From assembly GCA_021234155.1 (NCBI GenBank), contig JAJEKV010000085.1:1806896-1870895 (forward strand): a stretch of DNA of 64,000 nucleotides. The letters run 5' to 3'. Every line of letters starts with the position of its first letter. Within the stretch, counting starts at the first letter, position 1. The notes beneath the pieces are model-generated. The model worked only from the letters and a program-made list of their open reading frames with translations. It had not been told where the DNA came from and searched no databases. This DNA comes from Isoetes taiwanensis. Taxonomy: Eukaryota > Streptophyta > Lycopodiopsida > Isoetales > Isoetaceae. Both the position numbers and the translations under genes were made by a program. Positions 20,912-32,536 of the stretch are shown here, piece by piece.

Positions 20912-23464
20912 ATGAATGAAAAGAGAGCCGTAGAGGGGTATATTGAAGGGTTGGCCCCATCAATTAAACGGATGGTTAAAGCCATAGACCCAAAATCAGT
21001 TGCGGAGGCTGAGGCTAAGGCATTGAGTCTCGAGGAGGACACACCAAAAAATCAGTATTCGCGTCCTACTCCTTATTCGCAGCCCCGGCCAGCCACACCA
21101 TACAAACCCCGTTCGCCAAGTCCGGGCCCTTCTCAACAGAACTCGTATAGCCGGCCGGAAAAGAAAGTTACTTTCAGCACAGCTGACAAACAGAGCAATG
21201 TCGGCAAGGAAGTACGAAGCCTCTTACAGTCTATTCCTAAGGAGGCCCGAGAACAGCTCCGCCGGGATAAGGCATGTTACAGGTGTATGCGACCCGGGCA
21301 CTTTATGCACAACTGTCCTTATGTTACACAGACTGCCCAGCTGGCCATGGCCGACCTCGATTGGGACGACCTGGAGTCAACCTTACCTGTCGAGGACGAG
21401 GCTCCAGAGTATATTCATGGTGCATCTCATATTCTTGCAGCTATAGAAACCGGCAATGCCGAAAGTCAGCCAGCTGTCATTTCCACCATAGGTCAAGTAG
21501 GCAGTAAGCCTTTTGTAATTCTTATGGATACGGGAAGTACACATAATTTTGCTTCCCCTAGAATGGCTCAGGTCTTACACCTTGAAACATTAAGGTCTCG
21601 ACCAAGGCCTGTCACTCTAGCCAGTGGTAAAGTTAGGCATACCCATGGCCGTCGCATCAATCTTAAGATGCAGTTGCCAGGTGCACCAGTGGCTTTGGGT
21701 GCCGAATTGATGGACATTGGTAAATATGACCTCATTGTTGGTATGGAATTCTTGGCATCCGCAAAAGCCAACATAGACTGCGAGAAGAGGGAAGTTACCT
21801 TCAACGCAGCTAATGGAGGCCGCATGACTATCAAAGGTGAACCCTTCAACCCTATCATACAGTCTATGTCAATCAGACAGTTAGATAAGGCTATACGCAA
21901 GGAAAAGCTCCTCTGCATCATTTCCCTTGCGTCCATAGAGTCAGATGCTAAGCAGAAGCAAGTAATCGATACCTTGCCAGAAGGGATTGCTCGACTTCTC
22001 CGGGAATTTGGTGACCTTTTCCCAGATGAGATTCAGAAGCTTCCTCCTTTTAGAGGGGTGGAATGTGAAATAGCTTTAGAGCCGGATACCAAGCCTACTA
22101 GCAAGGCCCCGTATCGTATGAGTCCTCCAGAATTGGCAGAGCTTAAGAAGCAACTTCAGGAGCTACTAAACCTAGGTTTCATCCGACCTAGTGTTTCGCC
22201 TTTTGGCGCTCCTATTCTCTTCGTTAAGAAAAAGGACGGCTCGCTGAGGATGTGTATTGATTACCGGCAACTTAACAAGCATACCATCAAGAATCGCTAT
22301 GCTTTGCCTAGGGCAGATGACCTAATGGATCAGTTACAAGGGGCTAAGTATTTCTCAAAGATTGATCTACGCTCCGGATACCATCAGATAAGGATCAAAG
22401 AGGAGGACATCCATAAGTCTGCTTTTCGCACTAGATATGGGCATTATGAATTCACAGTTATGCCTTTTGGATTAACTAATGCACCAGCAACGTTCATGCG
22501 ACTAATGAATGATGTCTTCCGACAATACTTGGATGATTTTGTTGTTATCTTCTTTGACGACATTCTCATCTATAGTAAGACCCTCGAGGAGCATGAGAAA
22601 CATCTCAGATTAGCCCTCCAAAAGCTAAGACGTCATCAGCTCTATGCTAAGTTCTCTAAATGCAAGTTTGCCACTCCGAAGGTGGAGTATTTAGGCCATG
22701 TCATCTCGGCAGAGGGAATTGCTACAGACCCGGCAAAGATAGAGGCCGTAAGGGAATGGCCTATTCCAGGGAATGTTTCCGAAGTCCGCAGTTTCTTGGG
22801 ATTAGCAGGCTACTATCGAAAATTTGTAAAGGATTTTGCGAAGATTGCAGCTCCTCTTACAAATCTCACCAAGCATGAGAAGGTGAAGGATTGGATGGAC
22901 CACTGGAAGACAAAAGTTCAGCAGAGTTTCCAGCAGCTTAAAGATGCCCTAACATCAGCACCAGTTCTCACATTGCCCGATCCTGAACAGGATAAGCTAG
23001 TGGCGACTGATGCCAGTAAAATTGCCACCGGTGGGGTCCTAATGCAGGAGGGGAGGGTTATTGCTTACGATTCAAAGACGATGAACGAGACGGAACAGCG
23101 ATATCCCACCCATGATCAGGAATTGTTAGCTGTTGTCCGTGCTCTGCGGATATGGAGACACTACCTTTTTGGTAGAAGATTCCAGTTGGATACGGATCAT
23201 CAAAGTCTCCGTTATTTATTCACCCAACCGAATCACAACCTCCGTCAGAGAAGATGGATGGAATTTCTCGAGGAGTATGATTTTGAGATTATGTATAAGC
23301 CTGGCAAGCACAATGTGGTTGCGGATGCTTTATCACGCCACCCCTTGGTGACCCGAACCCATTGTAATGCCATTTCTACACTCACCAGTGAGTTTGGGAA
23401 ACAGATAGAGCAGACCTTGGCCACGAGATCCGAGTTACGTGACATTTGGGACAGATTTGGCTAA
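20912..23464 (+). CDS. Gag C-terminus, protease, reverse transcriptase and RNase H of element 1
   Basis: An intact 850-residue ORF. Residues 1-45 end the capsid ([18 protein letters not shown]). A zinc knuckle [14 protein letters not shown] lies at 122-135. The aspartic protease active site [11 protein letters not shown] begins at 205. RT begins near 400, with [20 protein letters not shown] at about 438 and the catalytic FFDDILIYS near 546. RNase H starts near 697 ([11 protein letters not shown]), with the Glu in QELLAV, Asp in [12 protein letters not shown] and ADALSRHP. It would process Gag-Pol and make cDNA. The order and motifs are those of Ty3/gypsy. Integrase should follow but is broken beyond 23464. 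Confidence 0.95.
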   Translation: MNEKRAVEGYIEGLAPSIKRMVKAIDPKSVAEAEAKALSLEEDTPKNQYSRPTPYSQPRPATPYKPRSPSPGPSQQNSYSRPEKKVTFSTADKQSNVGKEVRSLLQSIPKEAREQLRRDKACYRCMRPGHFMHNCPYVTQTAQLAMADLDWDDLESTLPVEDEAPEYIHGASHILAAIETGNAESQPAVISTIGQVGSKPFVILMDTGSTHNFASPRMAQVLHLETLRSRPRPVTLASGKVRHTHGRRINLKMQLPGAPVALGAELMDIGKYDLIVGMEFLASAKANIDCEKREVTFNAANGGRMTIKGEPFNPIIQSMSIRQLDKAIRKEKLLCIISLASIESDAKQKQVIDTLPEGIARLLREFGDLFPDEIQKLPPFRGVECEIALEPDTKPTSKAPYRMSPPELAELKKQLQELLNLGFIRPSVSPFGAPILFVKKKDGSLRMCIDYRQLNKHTIKNRYALPRADDLMDQLQGAKYFSKIDLRSGYHQIRIKEEDIHKSAFRTRYGHYEFTVMPFGLTNAPATFMRLMNDVFRQYLDDFVVIFFDDILIYSKTLEEHEKHLRLALQKLRRHQLYAKFSKCKFATPKVEYLGHVISAEGIATDPAKIEAVREWPIPGNVSEVRSFLGLAGYYRKFVKDFAKIAAPLTNLTKHEKVKDWMDHWKTKVQQSFQQLKDALTSAPVLTLPDPEQDKLVATDASKIATGGVLMQEGRVIAYDSKTMNETEQRYPTHDQELLAVVRALRIWRHYLFGRRFQLDTDHQSLRYLFTQPNHNLRQRRWMEFLEEYDFEIMYKPGKHNVVADALSRHPLVTRTHCNAISTLTSEFGKQIEQTLATRSELRDIWDRFG

Positions 23465-24979
23465 GGAAGCTTCGCCTACGGATGCGAAACGCGAGGCTTT
23501 TCGTGCATATAAGAGGGAGGGCAACTTATTATATCACAAAGATAAGTTGTGTGTGCCAGAGACTTCAGGAGTACGGAAGCTCATTCTTCATGACACACAA
23601 TAATAGCCCTATAGGCTGGACACGCGTGGTTTTATGAAAACCTACTTTAAAATTCGTTCCAGATTATTTCGGCCTTCCATGAAAAAGGAAATTGCCAAGT
23701 ACATTAGGCGTTGTCGGGTATGCCCGGCAAACAAAAGCGGAGCGATTAAGGATTCGGTGTGAGTTGCAACCTCCGGATGTGCCAAATGCCAAATGGGAAG
23801 TGATAACCATGGATTTCATTGTGGCCCTTCCAAGAACTCTCCGGGATATGATGCCTTAATGGTTGTGGTCGACAAATTGTCGAAAATGGCTCATTTCTTG
23901 CCATGTCGCACCCACGGATACCGCCTTTGATATTTGCTCTGGCATTGCTCGCCAAGGAAATCTTCGATTACACGGAATGCCACGAGTAATTGTGTCCTGG
24001 ATAGGGATCCCAAATTTGTAAGTGCATTCGGAAAGATTTCTTTGCCACCATTCGCACCAAGCTTGCTATGAGTACGACATATCATCCTCAAACAGGGACG
24101 GCGGGCCTAACGCACCAATCGTTATTATAGAGGATATGCTAAGAAGTTATGTGTGGAGTAAGCAATCACAATGGGTGACTATATTTATCCGGGTCGAGTT
24201 TGCCTATAACAAAGATGAAACAGAGTCTTCCCGAATGTCTCCCTTTATGATAAACTATGGTTACCAATGTCTTACTCGGACACATTGGCATAACCCCCGT
24301 TTCTAAGGTTGAGGTTTCTCAAAAACTCCTCCCGGAGATGCGAGGGCTCTGGTCAAAGAAGTTCTGGCTACTTATTGGTTAAGCAAGCAATGTCGAGAAG
24401 AGTGTAGCCGATAAGCCTGTAACCCCACGCGTCTTTCGGTGGGGCGAATCAGTTTGGCTTAAGATTAAAGTGAAGCAAGCCAAGCTTAAGATTGGCAATT
24501 GCAAAAAGTTGGCCCCTCGATGGGCTGGACCATTCAGGATTATTGAGCGCGTTGGGGAACAAGCCTATCGCTTAGAATTGCCACCCCGCCTGAAGATCCA
24601 TAAGGTCTTTCACGTGAGTCTTCTGAAGCAACACACCCCTGATCCAGAGGAGGTTTTGGAGACCCCAACCCTCCTAGAAATGACAGAGGAGCAACTCGAA
24701 ATCGTGCCTGAAGCTCTTCTTGATCGAGCTTACAAACAAACCAGAAGGACTCAAATGTTGCAATACTTGGTTAAGTGGAAATACTTACCAGTTGAGGATG
24801 CTACGTGGGTGATGAAGATAGACCTTGACAAGTACTATCCGGATTTCATGCGTGAATCTCAAGGCCGCACCATCAACAATGCTATCAAACCCGCAGTCAG
24901 CGGTAAGCTTACAAGCCTGATTACCAGGGGTGCCGCTCAGAGGGGAGGATGCATCGTAGATAATACAAGTAACCGATGA
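23465..24979 (+). pseudogene. Degraded integrase with GPY/F module and C-terminal chromodomain
   Basis: The zinc-binding region (IAKYIRRCRVCPANKSG near 23700) and the D,D-35-E core (TMDFIVALPRT near 23810, a shifted VS-RDPKFVSAF near 24000) survive in several frames with stops. The final 169 residues (24470-24979) are open: GPY/F module (APRWAGPFRIIERVGEQAYR, IHKVFHVSLLKQ), then a chromodomain (EALLDRAYKQTRRTQ, YLVKWKYLPVEDATW). The Trp and Tyr of the cage are present but the first aromatic is not evident, as in group II chromodomains. This places element 1 among the chromoviruses. In that family the domain can direct integration to marked chromatin. This integrase cannot be functional. Confidence 0.85.
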
Positions 24980-25510
24980 TGAGATCACCTTGTCTTCTCT
25001 AGGGCATGGTGTGCTGTCAACAGCGACTTCACCACAACTTGTTGCAAGAGCATATAGTTGATAGGCCGCTTTCCTCTCGTCTACAATGGGAACTTGACCA
25101 ATCCCTATGCTGCAAGGAACCGCAAACCATAGACATGATAGCTTCCCTGATAGATAGTATGTTCTTTTAATTATTCTAAGGGGGTCGCCCCTTCAACCAC
25201 AATTTCATCATATATACTGACACACTTGCATGTGCAGGCCAGTAAGCAGTACGTGCCCTGCCCATGCTAGAGGGTTACTGATGACCCGAACTCTTCAGTT
25301 TTGTTTTGCGTACATGTTTTGTTTTGCCTACATGTTTTGTTTGATTATGATAATCATGTTGAATGCACCGCGGTGCTTGAAATGTTTTGCAAATTTTAAA
25401 CTTTTGAATATATGTATTGCTTTTGGAAAAAATAACCAATTACCTTCCTTCATAATGAATTTCTTTGTACATTCCTAACTAACCCCAATGCTGAGGGCAG
25501 CATTGATTCT
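24980..25510. other. 3' untranslated region of element 1
   Basis: No ORF is supported. It ends in the polypurine tract before the 3' LTR. Confidence 0.7.
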
Positions 25511-25523
25511 AAGGAGAGGAGAA
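25511..25523 (+). promoter_or_regulatory. Polypurine tract of element 1
   Basis: AAGGAGAGGAGAA directly abuts the TGTGACG start of the 3' LTR, the expected plus-strand primer. Confidence 0.9.
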
Positions 25524-25776
25524 TGTGACGTTCCAAGTATTTATACGGTGTACGTATAAATATATAATTAGGAATACTTTTCAATTATGAATGATGCTCT
25601 GTTATGGGATGGTCGATGTCTCTATGAGTCAGTTTAGTCGCTCCAGTAAACAGGGATTAAAAGGGGGGGTAGAGGCCTCGAGCTTGAGTATAGAATGCTC
25701 CTAGTACTTCCTTTAACACCCTAGTAGTTTCGGCCTGTGCACAAGAGCCCACCGGGTCATAGACACTATGGTCTGG
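25524..25776 (+). repeat. 3' LTR of element 1, left part
   Basis: Matches the 5' LTR from its start but jumps from the equivalent of 14045 to 14519. The Tat-like element enters after GTCTGG (TSD TCTGG, 25772-25776 and 32881-32885). Confidence 0.93.
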
Positions 25777-26120
25777 TGTTGGGGTGATCACCAGTCACCA
25801 CAGTCATCACCTGCACCACATTCACCACACTCACCACATTCACCACTATTGAGGTGATAGTATACCGTATATGGAGTGATATACGCGCATGCACGCGTGC
25901 AGGATATTTGCACGTATGCATTGTGGAGCCATCATGAGCAGGATTATCTGAGCAGAGAAGAACAGAGAGAGAGAAGGACGGTGTATGGAGAGAGTATTTT
26001 GTTTGATCTAGCTATGGAGATGAGGATTCTTTGTGTTGTGCATTGCCTTGATTTGATAGATTGAGCTTGGATTGTTGGGTTTTTCATCCTTCTTGCAAGG
26101 TTAGAGTTCAGGCTCTAACA
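25777..26120 (+). repeat. 5' LTR of the Tat-like element
   Basis: 344 bp. Its first 70 bases are a run of CACCACATTCACCA-type repeats similar to the coding repeat at 29065-29315. Confidence 0.93.
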
Positions 26121-26123
26121 ATT

Positions 26124-26137
26124 TGGCGACCACGGTG
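26124..26137 (+). promoter_or_regulatory. Primer binding site of the Tat-like element (tRNA-Arg type)
   Basis: TGGCGACCACGGTG three bases after the LTR. It begins TGG as a CCA-complement must, and from memory fits the 3' end of a plant tRNA-Arg. It is complementary in 13 of 14 positions to 32522-32535. Confidence 0.7.
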
Positions 26138-26310
26138 CTCGACAGACCATTGATCGGCAAGAATTTCCATTGAGAAAGGAGTTGTTACCATTGGTATTGG
26201 TGATCGTCGGTAAAGAACGACACCATTGTGAAAGGAGCAATTTCTTGTGTGAAGGGGATTTTGCCGTAATTGATTTGTGGAGTAAAATTTGACAAGGGGA
26301 GCATAGTTTT

Positions 26311-27131
26311 ATGCCCAAGAGAAGTAAGAAGGAGATCCCAATAAGCTCCATCGTCACAAGAAGAGGACCGGTGAGTCAATCTTTGGACTCAAAATTGCAT
26401 CAAGATTCAATTTCGTTTTCAGATTTGGGAGCAGATCTGGGGTCTGATTCTAAGATCCAGGAGGTTTTGATTCCATTTACCGATCTACACGGTAATCCAA
26501 TTTCGTTTTTCAAATTGAAGGGAGATTCAATTTCGTTTTTCCAATTTCAAGAAACCCAAGAAGAGGCAGAGATGGCTGTTTTACCACCTATGGTATGGGG
26601 TTTACAGACAATGGGGATTCCAAAGTTTGATGATCTGGTGGATCGGGATCCTTTGAAGCATATTGTGAAGTTTGAGAGGTATTGCCAGCAATGTAAGTTA
26701 CCGGTTCTTGATTACTTGCTTTGGTTTCATAGTTCTTTGCAAGATTCAAAGTGGAAGAATGGGCACAAACTCAGCCGAGATACCATGACATATCAGAATT
26801 AAAGGAAGCTTTCATTGCTAATTATCAAGAAGTTCATGGTAAGGATAAGACTATGGAAAGGTGGACCAATTTCACACAAAAGGAAGATGAATCAATTAGA
26901 GAGTATAATCAGAGGTATATTGCGGTTCTCAAAGCCGTAGTTCATTGGAAGATTGCAAGGAATGATGAAATGGATATCCAATGGTATGTGAAGGGGCTGA
27001 AACGAGCTATTGCTCATAAGGTGAAGGCTAAACAGCCTACAACATTGTTAGAAGCACAAAAGTATGCTCTCAAGGCTGAAGATAAGCTCGGATACATTCA
27101 TGAAGTTGCTGCTCCAGAGCATAAAATGTAG
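26311..27131 (+). pseudogene. Gag of the Tat-like element, frameshifted
   Basis: The ATG at 26311 opens a frame to 26802. A frameshift near 26750 moves the capsid into the frame 26751-27131 (AFIANYQEVHGKDKTMERW, QKEDESIREYNQRYIAVLKA), typical of the retrotransposon gag family. A stop follows at 27129. The N-terminal part has an internal repeat of SISFSD/SFFQF-type units. Confidence 0.8.
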
Positions 27132-27950
27132 GATATTGCAGCCAAGATTTCTAAGCTTACAATTGGTGAGAAGCCAAGGGAGGTTCAGTTTATTACTTGT
27201 GAGTATTGTGGGTCTATTGGGCATTCTGATACTACATGTAGATTGCTGAAATTCTGCTCAAGATGCCAAATAAAGGGCCATAATGATCAAGAATGTAGGG
27301 AGAAGAGATTCTTTGAGAGGGCCAATCCGTATTTTGCTGTTATGCAACAAGCACCATCTATTCCTATTCAACCAATGCAAGCAAAGACCTATCATACCAC
27401 AAGTTCCAATGATGCCACAAGCTCCAATTGCCCAACAAGTTCCAATGGGTTCCACATCAATGGTGCAGCCAAAACAGGGATGGTATCCAAGTAAGGCTCA
27501 TTTGTATTGCAAGTTATGTGATAAATTCAAGCATGATGAGACTACTTGTTGGAAAATCCATGGGAAACCGAATGGGCAAACAACAAGTATCCACCAAAGC
27601 AAAGAGGTGTTTGAATCAAGTACCTCTTCCTAATAATGATGTTCGTGATTCAAGATGCAAAGTACATTGATAATCCTCAAGTTAAGGCTCTTATTGAGGA
27701 GCTTAAGAAGCAAGAGAAGGCAAAATCAGTAGTAAATTGTGGATTTGTTGAGGTGGACCATGACCCATTTCAGCAAGAAGAAGAGATTGGAGAAGTAAAT
27801 GCAAGCACAAGATCACAAAAGGTGGTGCAAGAACCAAGAGTAGTGCCAATTCATGAGAAGACTAAGACCTCTTTTCCAAAGGCTTTGAAGGAACAAGCTT
27901 TGAAGGTATCAGCACCTAAGAAGGTGCAATTCAATGTGCTGCCCACGTAA
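27132..27950 (+). pseudogene. Gag zinc-knuckle region and linker of the Tat-like element
   Basis: Successive Cys/His clusters appear in different frames: CEYCGSIGHSDTTC near 27200, CSRCQIKGHNDQEC near 27258, and CKLCDKFKHDETTC near 27510. The acidic/Lys linker 27636-27950 leads to the protease. Nucleic-acid binding is the known role of such knuckles. Frame changes indicate decay. Confidence 0.7.
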
Positions 27951-28818
27951 CGCTTTTTGGTCTATAGAAGAAAATCAGCCCATAGTGATGTCTCCTATGG
28001 TGGATGAGCCAATTCAGAATGAAGATGATGTGATCAGCCAAGTTTTGGCCACTAAAGTTACACTTACTCTTGAGCAATTGATGCATTATTCTCCAAATTT
28101 GTTGCAAGAGTTAGGGGGAAGAACAAAATCAGAAATTTCAGTCCAACAAATCATATCAAACGATACCGACAAGAGGAGAATGGAGCCACCAGCCCGGCAA
28201 TCCAAGGATCCTGGGCCATTTCTTTGTGATGTGAGTATTAATGGATATCTAATCAAAGAGGCCAATATAGATACTGGCAGTGGAGTGAATGTAATGCCTT
28301 ACCATATCATGCTTCAAGTTGGATTGAAAATGATGGAACCGATAACTATGATGCTCAAAGCATTCAATCAAATGAAGGTGCAGCCTATGGGAGTCATAAG
28401 AAATGTTTTATGCAAGGTTTATGAGGTGGAAGCAATCTTGGATTTCATGGTTTTGAAATTTCCTGAGAGTGTGCATGCTGAAACTTATACTTTGTTGCTG
28501 AGTCGTACATGGTTAGATGCCGTCCAAGCTGAGACTTCATGGAGGAACCGTGAAATGAACATCTTTCAAGGAGAACACAAGGTTACTATAGATCATCCTC
28601 TGAAATCAGCAAAAGGTACCTTTCTTTGCAATCCTTCTTTGAGCAGCCCGCAATTAGAAATCAGCAAAGAGAATGCTATGGTGTCAGGGCAGCAAGGTCT
28701 TAGTTGTTTTCATGTCTTGGAAGTGGGTGACAGGGAAGATAAGACTTTGTACAAGTGGTTAAAAGGTACCCAAATTTCAGAAATATGTCATTTACAAAGA
28801 GCAAGTTGTTGCAGATAA
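27934..28818 (+). CDS. Aspartic protease region of the Tat-like element
   Basis: A 294-residue open frame. The active-site motif is ANIDTGSGVNVMPYHIM at about 108-125, preceded by the strand DVSINGYLIKE. A second characteristic block is WLDAVQAETSWRNREMNIF. The family normally has this fused between gag and RT. Here it ends in a stop before the RT frame at 28877. Confidence 0.8.
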   Translation: MCCPRNAFWSIEENQPIVMSPMVDEPIQNEDDVISQVLATKVTLTLEQLMHYSPNLLQELGGRTKSEISVQQIISNDTDKRRMEPPARQSKDPGPFLCDVSINGYLIKEANIDTGSGVNVMPYHIMLQVGLKMMEPITMMLKAFNQMKVQPMGVIRNVLCKVYEVEAILDFMVLKFPESVHAETYTLLLSRTWLDAVQAETSWRNREMNIFQGEHKVTIDHPLKSAKGTFLCNPSLSSPQLEISKENAMVSGQQGLSCFHVLEVGDREDKTLYKWLKGTQISEICHLQRASCCR

Positions 28819-28876
28819 GTATATCCAAAGACTTGAGAGTATTGGTGAAGGTGAGTTACAAGAGACTCTTGTAAAC

Positions 28877-30481
28877 ATGAAGGAGGAGTCCATTCAAAGA
28901 CCCATTGATGACACCTTATTTCAGCAGTGTATTGATCTAGATCAAGTAGAGATGCTGATTTTGACATCAAGCATGGAGGGGGTAAACAGAAATCAGCCCA
29001 CTATACAAGTACAAGAAGCTTGGTGGCATGCGCACATTCTGGAGGATGAGGTAAATCAGATCAGTCCATATTCACCACAGTCATCACAGTCATTACATGC
29101 ACCAAATTCATCACAATCATCACATCCACCACATCCATTACAGTCACCACAGACATCACTGTCACCACATTCACCACAATCACCACATTCACCACATTCG
29201 TCACCACATTCACCACAATCACCACATTCACCACATTCGTCACCACATTCACCACAATCACCACATTCACCACATTCGTCACCACACTCACCACCTTCAT
29301 TACAGTCACCACATTCAGTCAAGAACATTAATATTTCTCAAGGAAATCAAGAAGAATTGGTTACTATTGGAGACGATCTTACTCAAGAGGAGGAACGTGA
29401 TTTGATATCTTTGTTAAGAGAATTCAGGGATGTTTTGGCAAGAAATTACAAAGAATTGAAAGGCATTCCACCAGAGGTTGTGGTGCATACCATTGATTTG
29501 AAACAAGGATCAAAACCAGTCCAACAAGCTCAAAGGCGAATGAGTCCAGCAATAGAGGAGCAAGTAAAGGTTGAAGTCATGAAGCTTTTGGAGGCGGGAT
29601 TTATTGTACCAGTGCCAAATTCAGATTGGATCAGCTCTATTGTACCAGTGAGGAAGCCAAATAACTCAATCCGAGTATGCATTGATTACAGGGATCTCAA
29701 CAAAGCTACCAAAAGAGATCATTTTCCTACACCATTCATAGACACCTTGTTGGATATTGTTGCAGGAAACCAGGCCTATTCTTTCTTGGATGGGTACTCA
29801 GGATATAATCAGATCCAAATCTATCCACCACATCAAGCAATGACGGCTTTTCGAACACCTTTTGGCATCTATGCTTACAAGGTATTACCTTTTGGCCTCA
29901 CAAATGCTCCAGCCACATTTCAGAGAGCTATGACATATGCTTTTCATGATATTTTAGACTATTTGAGAGTCTTTATAGATGACTTAACAGTATTTTCTAA
30001 TCCAAGAAGGGATCACTTGGATCATCTAAGAAAAGTTCTTGAAAGATGCCGATTGTATGGCATAAGTTTGAATCCTGCTAAGTGTATTTTCTTCACTAGA
30101 GGAGGAAAACTATTGGGCAATTATGTTTCAGAAAAGGGATTACAAGTGGATCATGGTAAGATTGCAGCCTTGGAGAAGGTCAAACCACCTACAAATGTAT
30201 CCCAAGTGAGAAGCTTATATGGCCAACTCAGTTTTAGTAGGAGGTATTTGCACAATTTTGCTAAAATAACCCAGCCACTTGTGGATTGTATGAAGCCAGG
30301 GCAGCATTTTAGATGGAAGGAAGATGCTCAAGAAGCATTTGAATGGTGCCTTGCACAATTAAAAGAGAGAACTTTGCTGATTCCTCCAAGAATGAGTGAG
30401 CCATTTCATTTATTCTTTACAGGTTTGGGAGCAAGCTTTGGCTGTCACACTATGTCGAAAAAATCAGCAAAAGCATTATGA
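28877..30481 (+). CDS. Reverse transcriptase of the Tat-like element with a Ser/Pro/His repeat
   Basis: A 534-residue open frame. Residues 60-150 are a low-complexity stretch of [10 protein letters not shown] units coded by 39-bp direct repeats (29065-29315). RT follows: [67 protein letters not shown] and catalytic [11 protein letters not shown] connection domain ends with [21 protein letters not shown]. The RNase H start is lost at a frameshift near 30440. Enzyme core motifs are intact, but there is no continuous Pol. Confidence 0.9.
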   Translation: MKEESIQRPIDDTLFQQCIDLDQVEMLILTSSMEGVNRNQPTIQVQEAWWHAHILEDEVNQISPYSPQSSQSLHAPNSSQSSHPPHPLQSPQTSLSPHSPQSPHSPHSSPHSPQSPHSPHSSPHSPQSPHSPHSSPHSPPSLQSPHSVKNINISQGNQEELVTIGDDLTQEEERDLISLLREFRDVLARNYKELKGIPPEVVVHTIDLKQGSKPVQQAQRRMSPAIEEQVKVEVMKLLEAGFIVPVPNSDWISSIVPVRKPNNSIRVCIDYRDLNKATKRDHFPTPFIDTLLDIVAGNQAYSFLDGYSGYNQIQIYPPHQAMTAFRTPFGIYAYKVLPFGLTNAPATFQRAMTYAFHDILDYLRVFIDDLTVFSNPRRDHLDHLRKVLERCRLYGISLNPAKCIFFTRGGKLLGNYVSEKGLQVDHGKIAALEKVKPPTNVSQVRSLYGQLSFSRRYLHNFAKITQPLVDCMKPGQHFRWKEDAQEAFEWCLAQLKERTLLIPPRMSEPFHLFFTGLGASFGCHTMSKKSAKAL

Positions 30482-30837
30482 TGTGAATTACTATGCTAGC
30501 AGTTTGTTAACTCCACAAGAGCGTAAAATGGACTCATGTGGAGCATCTTGGGTTAGCATTGAAGTGGGCCTTGAACAAATTTAGACATTATCTTCTTCCT
30601 TCACAATGGAATTCAAAGAATGTACAAGATGTTTACATTCATATGGATGTGAACCCATTGCCATGCATTTACAACAAGACTGTCCAAGATCCTAAGTTTA
30701 CAAGATGGGCTCTTATCATACAAGAATTTGAGTTGAAGTATGTTAAGATGGCTCAAGGAGCTCATAATCCAAGTGCCTATTTGCATAGTGGTGCTGAAAT
30801 AGAAGAGGAAACAGACCAGCCAAGAGCGCCCGGATAA
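30396..30837 (+). pseudogene. RNase H of the Tat-like element, degraded
   Basis: Pieces in two frames (30396-30584 and 30538-30837) match gypsy RNase H: YYASSLLTPQERK, ALKWALNKFRHYLLPS, then a block with MDVNPLPCIYNK in place of the usual DHNPL. The His and second Asp context is altered, so activity is doubtful. Confidence 0.7.
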
Positions 30838-30865
30838 TGGAGTATTACAAGGGTTCATTGAGACG

Positions 30866-32142
30866 GTGGATCTTTGGTATGCCAATATATACAAGTATTT
30901 GCAAGATCAGACTTATCCTTCATCTTTTTCAAAGCAACAAAAGCATGCTCTTAGAGTACAAGCAGCTGGTTATGTGGTGCATGAAGCTATTCTTTATAAG
31001 AGGACTATGGAAGGTCTCTTATTAAGGTGTGTTGCTGGTCAGCAAACTCGTGATTTGTTGCAGCAAGCACATGATTGTCAGGGGTATTTTGCAGCCGTAA
31101 CAACAGCTAGGAAGATCCTTCATTGGGGATATTATTGGCCAACTCTTTACAAGGACACTAGAGACTTTGTTAGCAAATGTGAGAAGTGTCAAAGGCACAA
31201 GCGCTTAACGTGCCATAATAATATGCCATTCCATCCTATTTTGAGTGTTGGTCCATTTCATATGTGGGGATTGGATTACATTGGGCCTATCAATCCTCCA
31301 TCTTCCAAAGGTCATAAGTATATCTTGGCAGCCACATGCATGTTTACAAAGTGGGTAGAAGCAATTCCAAAGAAAGCATGCTACGTAAAATACCACAAGA
31401 AGCTTTCTTTATCACAATTTGATTTCTCGGTTTGGTGTTCCAACCATTCTTTTGTCTGACGGGGAAGTCATTTCATGGGAAAAGTAGTAGCTCGCCAATG
31501 AAAAGATTGGTGTTCAACATGTGCAAGCTTCTCGCTTATTATCCATGTGGCAATGGGCAAGCTGAGTCTACTAACAAAATTCTGAAAGCTATCTTGGCCA
31601 AAACAGTGAAGGATAATCAAAGAAATTGGCATGAAGCCTTGACAGGTGCCTTATGGAGTTTCAGGTGTACTTACAAGTTAGCTACAGGATTTACACCATT
31701 TGAATTGGTTTATGGAGTGCAAGCTGTGATGCCTATTCATTTGGATATTCCGTTGTGTTCATTTGTGGAGCTCCCTTATTATGAGAATTTAGGAGAAGTT
31801 CCAACTCCAAATCAAGTGCATAATAGGATGGATGATTTGCTGCAATTGCAAGAGATGAGACGAGAAGCAGCAGACTTCAATATGAGGCATAAACAGAAAG
31901 TAAAGCTTATCAAAGACAAGTTACAGGTTGTCAATCCATTTGAGGAAGGCCAATTGGTGTTGTGCAGGACCACTAAGCAGCATCTATCCAAATTTCAAAG
32001 CCCATGGGAAGGCCCATTTCTGATTGATAAAGAGGTACTAGGTGGGGCTTTCTACTTGATGACTCCAGAAGGGGAATTGTTGCCTAATCCCAGAAATGGC
32101 AAGGATCTCAGGCCTTATTTTGAAAGAGAAGTGATGTTCTAA
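30866..32142 (+). pseudogene. Integrase of the Tat-like element, frameshifted in the catalytic core
   Basis: 30866-31459 has the H2C2 zinc region (ending CEKCQRHKRLTC) and the first catalytic Asp (WGLDYIGPINPPSSKGHKYI). The second Asp region near 31455 (LSDGEVIS) lies beyond a frameshift with stops. 31432-32142 resumes with YYPCGNGQAESTNKILKAI, which holds the catalytic Glu, then WSFRCTYKLATGFTPFELVYG and a C-terminal GPF-type module (SPWEGPFLIDKEV). No chromodomain follows. The copy is inactive. Confidence 0.88.
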
Positions 32143-32536
32143 GGGATTTGGATTTGGCATAGCTCCAATTACAGAGAATTGTGGAGAATTTTTGGGTTAC
32201 AGCAGGTCGTTTTTCTGTAAAAACAGATGGTGACAGTTCAATAATACATGATCTATCCTACATCAAAAGATGCGTTTCGGCGATACGAATCCAACGAGCT
32301 ATGGTGCAGGTCAAACGGAGTTCTGGAACTCAAGATATCAGCTTTCAAAGTTTGCCATAGTTACAGAGGCTCTGTTTCGTAACTGTCATTTTGGACCAAT
32401 TTGTTTTGTATTAGTCATTTGGATTTGAGGAGGGTGTAAATGTGTCATTTGGGGACATGTCCCAAAGACCATAGTAGTATGTTGTGTTGTGGGTTCTCCG
32501 CCACGGAGTGGCACATTTTCCCACTGTGGTCGCCAC
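32143..32536. other. 3' untranslated region of the Tat-like element with a tRNA-Arg-like 3' end
   Basis: A purine run (GGATTTGAGGAGGG) lies about 100 bases upstream of the LTR. The sequence directly before the LTR (CCCACTGTGGTCGCCA at 32520-32535) instead looks like the CCA end of tRNA-Arg and is complementary to the primer site at 26124. Confidence 0.65.

Noticed and set aside
29056-29405. Cys/Gly/Glu-rich, Val/Asn-rich and His-rich ORFs in other frames
   Set aside because: Shadows of the 39-bp repeat inside the RT gene of the Tat-like element.
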